Positions 42,243-54,200 of a stretch of 64,000 nucleotides of DNA are shown here, piece after piece. How positions within the stretch are numbered: position 1 is the stretch's first letter; every line of letters starts with the position of its first letter. Under the pieces are notes generated by a model. It had not been told where the DNA came from. It ran no database searches and saw only the letters and a program-made list of their open reading frames with translations. This stretch comes from Sipunculus nudus (taxonomy: Eukaryota > Annelida > Sipuncula > Golfingiida > Sipunculidae): assembly GCA_026874595.1 (NCBI GenBank), contig CM049306.1, positions 1,566,019-1,630,018 on the forward strand. Reading direction: 5' to 3'. Position numbers and translations under genes: made by a program.

Positions 42243-45200
42243 GGCAGTCCAGCTCTCTCTTTCTCTTTCTCTCTCTCTCTCTATCTCTCTCTCTCTCTCT
42301 CTCTCCTCTGCTTTTTCTCTTTCTCTCTCCATCTCTCTCTCTCTCTCTTACCCTTATTGCCTCCCTTCCTCCCTCCATCCCATTCTGTTGACAGGTACTA
42401 TAAACTAGATACATTAGCTATAAATGTTGATGCAATTTAGAAATGTGAATCAACTGAAATATTCACAATCACATGTATGTTATACTGTAAATTTATAGTA
42501 ACATTCGTAAACCTGGATAAAAATTATGTAATAAAGGAATAAATGCAAATATTGTTAATTTTTTATTGGCTCTGTAGAATGGGGAAAAAAATGATTTGCT
42601 TTGTTTCTCCATCTTTCTGTCTGTTTTAAATATTTAATGTTCATGTTTTAAAAAAAAAGCACTGTTGAATTATATTCATATCCTGTATGTATATGCAAGG
42701 GTGTTGTAACTCTCACCATCCCCTTCTTCATCCCACTGAGGCTTTGCTCCTTGGCACTGTGAACAATAGTTCTATGGCTATAGCATAAAATTTAATAATT
42801 AAAGAAAATATCTGCAGAGAGACAGAGGCGTTGTAACTCTGATCATAACACAACACCCCTCCCCCCTCCCCCCTATCAAGTCATTGCACCTGTGGAGTGG
42901 GGACGTTATGGCAACTGTATACATATCATAAAATTGATAAAAAAGGTTTACCAAATAAATTGGATCTCATCAGACAAATGTGTAAACTGTTGAACTGTCA
43001 ACAGCTTATCAAAAATGTAACCAATGGAAAAGCATGGTCAGATCTCAAATATTATTTGCAACATTTTCTTCAATCATATAAACCAACCATGGCCCAAATT
43101 ACCTCTTCCTTTCAAACTTTATCTACATTTCATCATATTTTTAAGATTTTAACCTTCCAGGTGGTTCAGTACTGTTGACCATTTGTCCATAGGTACCTAT
43201 GTACATGCCAGAAATTATGTCAATATTGTGTAATATGTAGACGTCAGAGGCATCAAAATAATGCACCTTGTCAAGACCGATCTTGTCAAGATATTATGTC
43301 ATACAGTCACAAATTCATAAATCCCCTCATCAGTATAGTTAATCATAACCTTTTATCTGTCAACTTGAACTCTTGCAGTTTTTCATACACTATAGATCCT
43401 TCAACAAATAGCCTTATCATCATTATACCACTGCTTGGCATACTGTCATTGCATTCATATTTGCTCAAATAAATTGCTTTTTTCGACCCCTCCCAAATAA
43501 ATAAAAAATAAACCACTATATTTTACTCGATATTAATCCATCAGTCAGGTTATTTCATATATCATTTACTCACATATTACATTATATTCCTTTATAAAAC
43601 CCAACATGACCATGATATTCTAAGCTTTATCTACTCAATATAGTATCACAATGGTGATACATTTATAGTCCAATCAGGATCAGCTGAGCGCCGTGACCCA
43701 TGGGTCCCTTGTTCCTGTAAGTACCATTGATTTAATTTTCACAGCATGTAAACATAAGTATTTAATTTGAAATTTTAAATTTTAAAATAAAAGCTTGAAA
43801 ATTAGGCTGGTTATTGATTTTTTTTCTTGAGGCTCTACTGTAGTCATTTGCTTTGATAACAGATTACAGATGCAGGGTCCCACTCCAGGTCACTGGAAGT
43901 CGGGCTATGCCAGGGTTTCTGATATGTTACAATCACTGGGGGAGATCCCCTGCTGTGACAGGTGTACAGTTATTCTCATATCACCACCCCAATCCCCCCC
44001 ATAAACCCAACCCACCAAGTGTTATGCAGTAATTGTTATTGTTTTCACTATATCTCCTTAATTGTAATGCTGTTTTTTCACTCCAACATACAAAAACTTT
44101 CCTTTAAAAAGTAATTCAAGGTGCAATCCAGAAGATGCCATGTGTTAATGTAGCATTTTTAAAGAAATCAATTTTGATGAACAAATGATGAACAGACAGA
44201 CATACTGACAATGTAAGACAAGATTGACACCAGAAGACTTTACCTGGTTATGGAGAAGGATCAGAGGAAGAAAATAAGTTATAATTTGTGTAATTGCGGT
44301 TTATAGTTTTGGAGATATGGCAAAATAATATTTAATTGGGGATATTTTACTGCAGCGCCCTCTAGTGGACATATCCTGAAGAAGACAAATGTGTTTCATG
44401 ATATGACTGTATGACATAAGATGTCCAAGTTTTTAAAAGTATTCCTCAAAATCTCTGGCCTATTGAATGCCAAATGAGAGATGCAAGAACCAGCAAGCAG
44501 GTGAATTTGAGCAAAACTGACAAACAGACAGAACTACTGACAAAATGAGACAAGAATGAGACCAGTTGACTTACTCATTTTATTAAGAAGAACCAGAGGA
44601 AGAAAATAAGCCATAGTTTCTGTAATTGAGTTTTATAGTTATGGAGATATGGCTAAAAAATGATATGTAGGTGAAGGTCGAGTACAGCGCCCCCTAACGG
44701 CCATATCCTGAAAATGAAAAATCTGTTTTGAGATATTACTATAAGTCATAAGATTTAATAATTTCAAAAGGATTCTTTAAAAACTGTGGCCTTTAGAATA
44801 CTATATGTGAGATGCAAGAACCAGCAAGAAGGCGAATTTGAGGATAACTGACAAACAGACAGACATACTGACAAGGTGACACAAGAATGAGATAAGATGA
44901 CTTACTCAGGTTATGGAAAAGACCAAGAGGAAGAAAATATGCCATAGTATCTGTTATTGAGGTTTATAATTATGGAGATATGGCCAAAGAACGATATGCT
45001 TGTAGTGCGCCCCCTAGTGGCCATATCCGGAAAATGAAAAATCTGTTTCGAGATATTACTGTAAGGCATAAGATATAATAGTTTTAAAAGGATTCTTTAA
45101 AAATTGTGGCCTGTAGAATGCTATATATGAGACACAAGAGCAAGCAGGCGAATTTGAGGACAACTGACTAACAGACAGACACACTGACAAAGTGACACAA

Positions 45201-48200
45201 GATTGTAACAAGATGACTAAACCAGATTATGGAGAAGATTCAGAGGAAGAAAATCAGCTGTAGTTTATGTAATTGAGGCTTATAAATTTGGAGATATGGC
45301 CAAAACATGATATGTTGAGGAGGTGTGCATCCAGCGCCCCTTAGAGATACTTTTGTAGGACTTAAGATATGTCAGTTTCAAAAAGATTCCTCCAACACTG
45401 TGGCCTCCAGGGCAAGATGATTGAAATCTCGAAATATCTTGTTTGACGAGATATTATACGAGATATTGCTAGACTTGTAATGCAACCTTTTATTACTAAT
45501 TGGATGCTGCCTAATGCAAAAAACTAGACCTCTGTAGCTTTAAAACTGACAAAGTTAGAAAAATATCAGCACTTTTCCCTGAAAATGCAAATTAAGTCAG
45601 CTACTTACCAGAAGACAGCCTTGGAATGACGATTAAAATGAGCTACTGTAGAAGTAGATACTGATAGTAACACAGATATGAAGAAAAAAAACATTTTGTA
45701 TACTTTTGATGACCTTGACCTTTGACCTATATTGACCAAAAACAACAGGTTCCTGTCATTTTAAATTTTCCATCAACTGTGTAAGTTTAAGAGCGATTGC
45801 TGCAAAATTGCAACCTTTATCTCCATTTAATATTATTTTAGATTTTTACCTTCAAGGTCAACTTCAGCTGAGCACAGTGACCCATGAGTCCCTTTTTTTT
45901 ATGCCCCTGCCACAAAGTGGCCGGGGCATATAGTTTGACCCATGTCCGTTTTTCCGTCCTTCTGTCATTCCGTCATTCCGAAATCAAACAGTTGTACCGA
46001 CTTTTTTTGCAATGCCTGCAGATATTGGCCTGATTTTTGTTGTGTGGACAGATAATAACCAGTTACAGATCAAGTTGGCGTTTCGTCCCAGTTGACCTAC
46101 TTTTGACTGTTTTAGGGCTCCTAAACTTTGAAAATTTCATGAAAAATAGAAATTTTCATGACAAATACACATGTACGGACTTTTTTTCGCAATGCCTGCA
46201 GATTTTGGCCTGATTTTTGGGGTGGGCAGATAATGACCAGTTACAGATCGAGTTCGCGTTTCGTCCCGGTTGACCTACTCTGATCGTTTTCGGCTCCGAA
46301 ACTTTGAAAAATTTCATGAAAAATAGAAATTTTCTATGACAAATACACATGTATGGACTTTTTTTTGCAATGCCTGCAGATTTTTGCCTGATTTTTTGTG
46401 TGTGGGCAGATAATGACCAGTTACAGATTGAGTTCGCGTTTCGTCCTGGTTGACCTACTTTTGACCGTTTTACTGCTCCTAAACTTTGAAAATTTCATGA
46501 AAAATAGAATTTTTCTTGACAAATACACATGTACGGACTTTTTTTGCAATGCCTGCAGATATTGGCCTGATTTTTGTTGTGTGGACAGATAATAACCAGT
46601 TACAGATGGAGTTCGCGTTTCGTCCCAGTTGACCTACTTTTGACTGTTTTAGGGCTCCTAAACTTTGAAAATTTCATGAAAAATAGAAATTTTCATGACA
46701 AATACACATGTACGGACTTTTTTTCGCAATGCCTGCAGATTTTGGCCTGATTTTTGGGGTGGGCAGATAATGACCAGTTACAGATCGAGTTCGCGTTTCG
46801 TCCCGGTTGACCTACTCTGATCGTTTTCGGCTCCTAAACTTTGAAAATTTCATGAAAAATAGAAATTTTCTATGACAAATACACATGTATGGACTTTTTT
46901 TTGCAATGCCTGCAGATTTTTGCCTGATTTTTTGTGTGTGGGCAGATAATGACCAGTTACAGATTGAGTTCGCGTTTCGTCCTGGTTGACCTACTTTTGA
47001 CCCTGTACACATGTACAGCCGTTTTTAGCCCTCAGCTCATAGGCTGATGGGCTATTGTCATCACCCAAGCTGTCCGTCTGTCCCTCTGTCTTGCCGTTCG
47101 TCTGTCCGTCTGTCTGTCTGTCCGTCTGACGTCCGTCCGTCCGCGTCTGTTAACTTTTACCTTTTGAGCAGGATTTCTCTAAAAGCACAATTTTGGTGGC
47201 GCCACCTGCAATTTCTGATTTTTTAATCAATTTTTATTGGATTTTTCAATTTTGGCCTTGTGAGCGGGATATCTCTAAAGGATTCACGGTTGTAATTTTA
47301 TTTCATCAGTGAAGATGTATATCAACAAAATCTTGGTTAAGTGCAAAGATTGGTGACCTTGACCTATTTTTCTTTGTTTTAGAGCTGATTATACAAAAAC
47401 ACTCAGAAGCTTATATCTCAGGAACCATTGTGTGGATTTTCACAAAACTTACTATGATTATTTGGAATGATGGTCTGTGCATGCTGCACAATTTTGGTGG
47501 CACCACCTACTATTTCTGATTTTTAGCGAACCTGTGAGCTTATGCGATGGTGTGGCGTCGTCCGGCGTCCGGCGTCCGTCGTCTGTACGTTAACCCATAC
47601 TATCTTGAAAACGGCAAGAATTAGCATCACAAAATCTTATGCATAAAATTAGTCATCTAAAAAACTCTATTGGATTTTGCTTAATTTTTGGCTAACTGCA
47701 TTTTCTTAGATTTTATAGGGAAAAAGCTAAAAAAGCTTAAAAAAACTTCTTCTCAGAATCTGTTCAGCCAAATTGTCCAATATTTTACAGAAATGATTCC
47801 TGGAACAATCTCTCTCAAGTTTGTTTGAATGGTGTTAGTACGGTGATTTTTGGCTGAATTACAGGAAGTTGAACTTAGTCATCTGTCCAAAAAAGCATTA
47901 TAAAATTATAATCTCAGAAATGGCTTGAGCTATCATCACCAAATTTTATGCCAATGTTGGTCACATGCGTCATATCTGAAATTGAGGTATTGGTGGCGCC
48001 ACCTGCATCAGCCTTTTTTGTACGGGGGTCATCAGTGCCCGTATCATACTGACACCTATAAATAACTTCTTCTCTGAAACGAAATGGCCAAATTGTTTAA
48101 TATCGCACAGAAATGATCCTAGGGTAGTGCTTTCTGAAGTTTGTTCAAATGGTCTCAGTTCAGTGACTTTGGGCTAAGTTATGGGAAGCTGAATTAAGTC

Positions 48201-51200
48201 ATATGCCATAACAGCCCATTTTAGCTAAGTGGCTACAAAAATCTTCTTCTCAAAAACCACTGGGCCAAATTCTTAAATCTCACACATTAATTATCCTTAG
48301 ATGTTGATAATTCAAGATTGTTCAAATGGTCTCAGTTCAGTGACTTTTGGCTGAATTATGGGAAGCTGAATTTAATCATATGCCATGACAGCCCATGTTA
48401 GCTAAGTGGCTACAAAAATCGTCTCCTCAAAAACCACTGGGCCAAATTCTTAAATCTCACACATTAATTATCCTTAGAAGTTGATAATTCAAGTTTGTTT
48501 AAATGGTTTTGGTTCAATGATTTTTGGCTGAGTTATGGGAAGCTGAACTTTGCCATTATGCTGTATTTTCCCATATGAGTTATAAACCTACAAAACATTT
48601 TTCGACTGATGACACTGAGGCCAGTTTGTTTAATATTTTGCAAGAATAATTCCCTGAATCATTCTAATAATAATTGTCTTTTATGGTTCCAAAAAATGAA
48701 TTTTGGCTGAATTATAAAGATTGAATTGAGTCATTTTACCATATATGTTAGCTGTGTGAAGCAAATACATCTAGCCTAGCACCAGTTTATCAGCATCCAT
48801 TACATCATGCCTCTAGACATTTAGATTTCAGAATATCTATGGGAAATATTGACAAGAATGTTTTTTTAAAAGCTTTTAAAAAATGTAGATTTATGATATT
48901 ACATATCATCTTTACACTATTCATAATTTCTCAGGAATAGCAGGAGCTACCATCCCCAAATTTTATGCAATTATCAGTCACATATCAAATGTTGATGGAT
49001 TCAGCTTATTTTTGCTATCTGCATTTACTTAGATTTTACAGGAAAAAAGCTGATAAAAACTTTTCTTCTTGAAAGAGTCCAGCCAAATTGTTCAATATTT
49101 TACAGAAATGATCCCAGAGGCAAGCCTTCTCAAGTTTGTTCAAATGGTTTGTGTTGGATAAATTTTAGCAGAGTTACATAACAGGCCAAGATTGTGTATG
49201 TTTCTTGAATAGGTTGAGAAACTGCCAACTGTTTCAGATTTGGCAACAGATAAAGAGTTCATTCAGTGCAGCCAGATTTAGACCAAGAGTTCAATCAGTG
49301 CAGCCAAGCACAAGGCATGTGATCACCTCATGGGCAGCATGTGATCATTTCATGGGTAGCATGTGATTACCTCATGAGTATCATGTGATCACCTCATGTT
49401 CATTCAATGCAGCCAAGTACAGGTCAAAAGTTCACTCAGTCTAGCCAGGTGCAGGTCAAGAGTTCACTTGGTGCAGTAGCCTGAGCCAGTAATTTGTCAC
49501 AGTACACTCGGGGCAACAGCCTTTCTCACCTAAGCCTGGTCAGCCCGGTGCATCAGACTCAAGGCCTGATATTCTGACCTGTCTATGTGTCTTTAATGGC
49601 TTTCTCATTCACAAGACAGGTATCGCCATCTACAATGACTTTTGAAAAGTGTATGTGCCTGCTTAATTCTACGGAGGAATTTGATATATCAGCCTGAAAT
49701 AGGGCATATTTATACATGTCAAATAGCTTTGTAGTATACAAGACTGGTGGTGCCACCTACAATAATTTTTGTGTTGTGTGCACCCATGCCAGAATTTCAG
49801 CAGTGATGTTTGTGTATTGTTTCTTGTTCAAAATGTTTAGTACTTGCATTGTTCATATATATGAAAATAGTGGTTCAGCATTGAAGCGTTATACCTAGTG
49901 TATATCCATATGCACAGGTTCGCATTAGGCCTGTAGGCCTTGTTAATGAATTTTTATCAGATTTTTCAATTTTGGCCTTTTGTGCAGGATATCTCTAAAG
50001 GTATTCAACACAGGAACTTAATTTCTTCAGTGCTAATGCATGATATTTACAAAATTTTGGTCAAGTTCAAAGATGGGTGATCTTGACCTACTTTTCAGGG
50101 TCACAGAGCTTAGTATAGGAAAACTTAGGAGCTTATTTCTCAGGAAGCATTTGGTGGATTGTTATGAAACATGGTACATACCTCTCCAATTTAAATTTAT
50201 TACTGATTATCAGCTTTTGCTAATATTCTAGTTTTGCAATGCAATGCTTACAGATACTAGCCTAATGTTTGGTCTGTTGCCGCATAATGACCACTTACAG
50301 ATCAAGTTCGCGTTTCGTCCCATTTGACTTATTTTTGACCATATGACAGATCCTGAACATAGAAAATTTCATGAAAGACAGAAATTTTTATGAAAATGCA
50401 CGTATGGACTTTTTTTCACAATGCCTGCAGATACTGGCCTGATTTTTGGTGTGTTGCTTGATAGTGACCCGTTATAGATCGAGTTTGCATTTTGCCCTTG
50501 TTGACCTACTTTTGACCATATGACACCTCCTGAACTTAAAAAATTTTTACAAAATTTAACAAATGTTTCTAATTTTCCCCAGGTGGGGGCATTCATGTCA
50601 TTCCGACACATCTAGTTTTTTTGTTAAAATCACACAAAATCGTAAATATATCAAGAAAGGTGCATGTATTGCTCCAAAAATCAGTTTGATGGATGATATT
50701 GGATAGCTTTGTCTTGTATTGGAGATGGTGCCACCTAGGAACCCTTTCTTGGTTTTTGGCATTTTGATACTCCCAACATTGCAACCTAACAATAGTGTGA
50801 GCAATATAATTTATAATCTAAAGGGTGGATTCCTTTCATATCATGTACATACACAGATATGGGTCATAGGTTGAAGCTAATTTAAAACTTGATCATTACC
50901 TTTAATATGAGACTGGTCCATTTAATACAGTCAAACCTCTCTAAGTGGACACCTCGAAAAAGTGGACACCTCTTTAAAGTGAGCACTTTTGGGCAGTCCC
51001 ATTAATTTTTCTCTTAATATGATTAGCTTATGTAGACAGTAGACACACCTATATATTGTTAAGTGGGCACTTTCCCCAGCTAATGTGGGCACTTCATATA
51101 TATAGAAACAATTATAAATTTTTGCCTATTAACCTTTATTTTTAAAAAAAGGGGAAAAACATGCATTAAGTTAATGAAAGACTCTTAAAACAGGACTAAC

Positions 51201-54200
51201 TATAGTAATATTTCAAAGCAGGTGGCAGCATCGAAAGTGGCAGCTATTTCGTAAATCCATACAGTGGGCACCCCTATAACTGGCAGTTTGGCCCAGTCCC
51301 ATTGGTGACTGTATTTCCATATTTAGTGGGGGAAAAACATTATATTTCTCAAGTGCGCTGATGTATTGATCAGAAAATCAAAATGAAACATGCCAGTGAG
51401 TTGTCAGATTAGGTTAGAAAATACAGTGACCTTGAGCTTTATTTTCAATGTCAGATCAGTCAAAATCCAGGATTTTATTAACCCCATTACGTTTGAAGTA
51501 CTACATATTTTCTCCTCAAATTTGACACACAAATTGTTTCTACAATGTAATCTAATATGACCAGGTTTGAGGCACTATTTTAGGTTTTATCATATAATAC
51601 TAGGGATAGGGATAAGGGATTTTCTAAAAGATATTAGTTGGGTCTGCCTATGGTGAAGCGTGGTGGGGATGGTGCCTCCCGGCAATCAGGCATTACATAT
51701 AGGCCTATTCCCGCAACAGAATGTTGGAGATTATTTCATTATATTTATTGTATCCGCCAAAACAGAGTTTTGCGAATACTATGTTTTCAGCCCACTGCCG
51801 CCGCCACAGCGTAGGTGTCTGGAGAACTGCTCCGTAACCGCCGGGCGGAATTTTACGAAACCCTGGATTATGTTCGGGTCACATGTGAACTGCTGCGCCC
51901 CAATTTTGTTTTGACCTCTGACCTTTCCTCTGCGCTCTGCGTCCGTTTGTGCATCTGTTTCAACACATAAACCCACATATCTCTGGAACCGTTTGACCAA
52001 TCAGGAAAATTTCTTTGCACAAATGTAGCCCTTGGAGAGCTTTATAACATACACAAAAAATGGTGGCGCCACCTGCAGCCATTTTTGCACAGCTCCCGTC
52101 TGTTTGTCTGCCATGGGATAAAATCACTCATATCTCCGCAGTGGTTTGACATATCCGCCTAAAATTTGCAGGTAATACATCCCCGACAGCTCTCTTGATT
52201 TTATGACAGGTGGCGCCACCTGCATTCTAGTTTATGTAGCAGACATCCAAGCTCATATCTTGGGAACCGTTTGACCGATTGGGCCAAAGTTTTGCATGTG
52301 TATAGTTCTCACATAGCTCTTTATCATAAGCAAAACTGGTGGCGCCAGCTGCAGCCATTTTTGCACAGTGTCCTTCTGTTTGTCTGCCACGGGCTAAAAT
52401 CACTCATATACATGTAGTGGTTTGACTTATCTGCCTTAAATTTTGCATATGTATACAACTTGGATGGCTTTCTGGATTTTGTGGAAGGTGGCGCAACCTG
52501 CATTCTAGTTTATGCAGCAGACATCAAAGCTCATATCTTGGGAACTGTTTGACCAATTGGGCCAAAGTTTTGCATGTGTATAGTTCTCACATAGCTCTTT
52601 ATCATACGCAAAACTGGTGGCGCCACCTACAACCATTTTTGCACAGTGTCCTTCTGTTTGTCTGCCACGGGCTAAAATCACTCATATACATGTAGTGGTT
52701 TGACTTATCTGCCTTAAATTTTGCATATGTATACAACTTGGATGGCTTTCTGGATTTTGTGGGAGGTGGCGCAACCTACATACACAATTTGGCTGCAGAA
52801 ATCCATGCTAATATGCAACACTTCACTCTATTTCCCCATGCCACTCAATCCATGTCTCACTTCACCCGTTCCACTCTGATTTAGGCGGATACACGTAGTC
52901 GCTTGTCGACTACCCGTATTCTAGTTGATTGTGAAGTTACTAATATATGCATATATCTATATATAAGTAAATGAGGAACATGAAATAAGCCGAAAGAATC
53001 ATTTGCAGTCACGTTCTTATTACACTGCGGATCTGTGTGATGTCAGTCATGTGGCACCGACCTTTGTTGTTGATTGCGCAATACGCTGTCCTCGCGGGGC
53101 AGTTAACTTGAACAACCTGGCTATCTTGAGTACACCACTTAGGTGTAATCTATCACACCTCCTTCTCCCCACCGGGTCTGCTGTAAATAAGTGGTAAAAA
53201 GATGCTGTAATATAAAACTAGCAACATATTTTTATGATCCTCGCTTTCGTTTGATTCAAGTTAGTATTCTTACAAGGAATCAACTTCAAACTGAAGCACA
53301 TTGTGAAGTTATTTAACGGCAAAAGACTGGAGCCGTGAATTTTGTCACCTACACATATTTCCTGCTTTTGAATGATGCAGTTCAGTGTTGAATTACAAAT
53401 AATTCAATTTCATACTGCGAGACTATTTTATAAATGGACTACTACTCATCTGCAAAGAATTTATTGATAAATTTAGAAGAATTCCGACTGAAAATTGCTG
53501 ATTAATAAATGATGTGTATATCTGTGCTTAGCATGGGGGGAATCATAATAAATGACAGGCATAAACGTCATTGGCAGTGAATGTGTTAATAATTAATACT
53601 TGCATCACTTGTATGTCAAATTCAGCTGAGCGTCATGGCCCATGGGCCACTTGTTTTGTTAGTCATATCTCTCTATTGTAAATTCTCTATTGTAAATGAA
53701 GACATTTCAAATAAACTTAATACACTGATGCACAGTGACAATACCTAGCACAGCTATTTAGGGCCAGTAATTAGACAAAATTTGTACAGATCCCAACCCA
53801 GCTCTGGTTAAAGTATTTGTTGACTACTTATGACTGAGCAACCACTTACCCTTTTGCTTTTATATTTGACATATGTATTGCATAGGGGATTAGGAATCCC
53901 CCCGTATGATTTAGGGATCAAAAGGTCAAGGTCACATGTCTGGGATGTTCATGAACAAGCACGGTTAAAGTGTTTTAGTTAGGCTCATTGCTGCATTTGC
54001 TGATTAATATATTTCAATTAAACTTAGTAGTCATTAAAACTTTCCCATTATTTTTATTTCTGGCCCAGTAATTAACACATCATGAACAAACTTTGTACAG
54101 ATCCCAACTCAGCTCAGGTTAAAGTTTAGGGATAACTCTTTATAACTCAACAACCACTCACCATACAGCTTTCATAGTTCCTATATGTATTGTATAAGGG

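Larger units (their letters stand above)
45893..50616 (+). mobile_element. HINE family M, interrupted by nested elements
   Basis: The left end is ATGCCCCTGCCACAAAGTGG followed by CCGGGGCAT and a GTCC/GTCA tract. The right end is AGGTGGGGGCATTCATGTCA... CATCTAGTT. Tandem cores of about 180 bp (GCAATGCCTGCAGATTTTGG type) run 45995-47005, with a 3-unit (about 537-bp) higher-order repeat, and resume at 50234-50580 after the nested insert. Confidence 0.6.

Noticed and set aside
42085-42414. Ser/Leu-rich and Arg/Glu-rich ORFs
   Set aside because: They translate a CT microsatellite.
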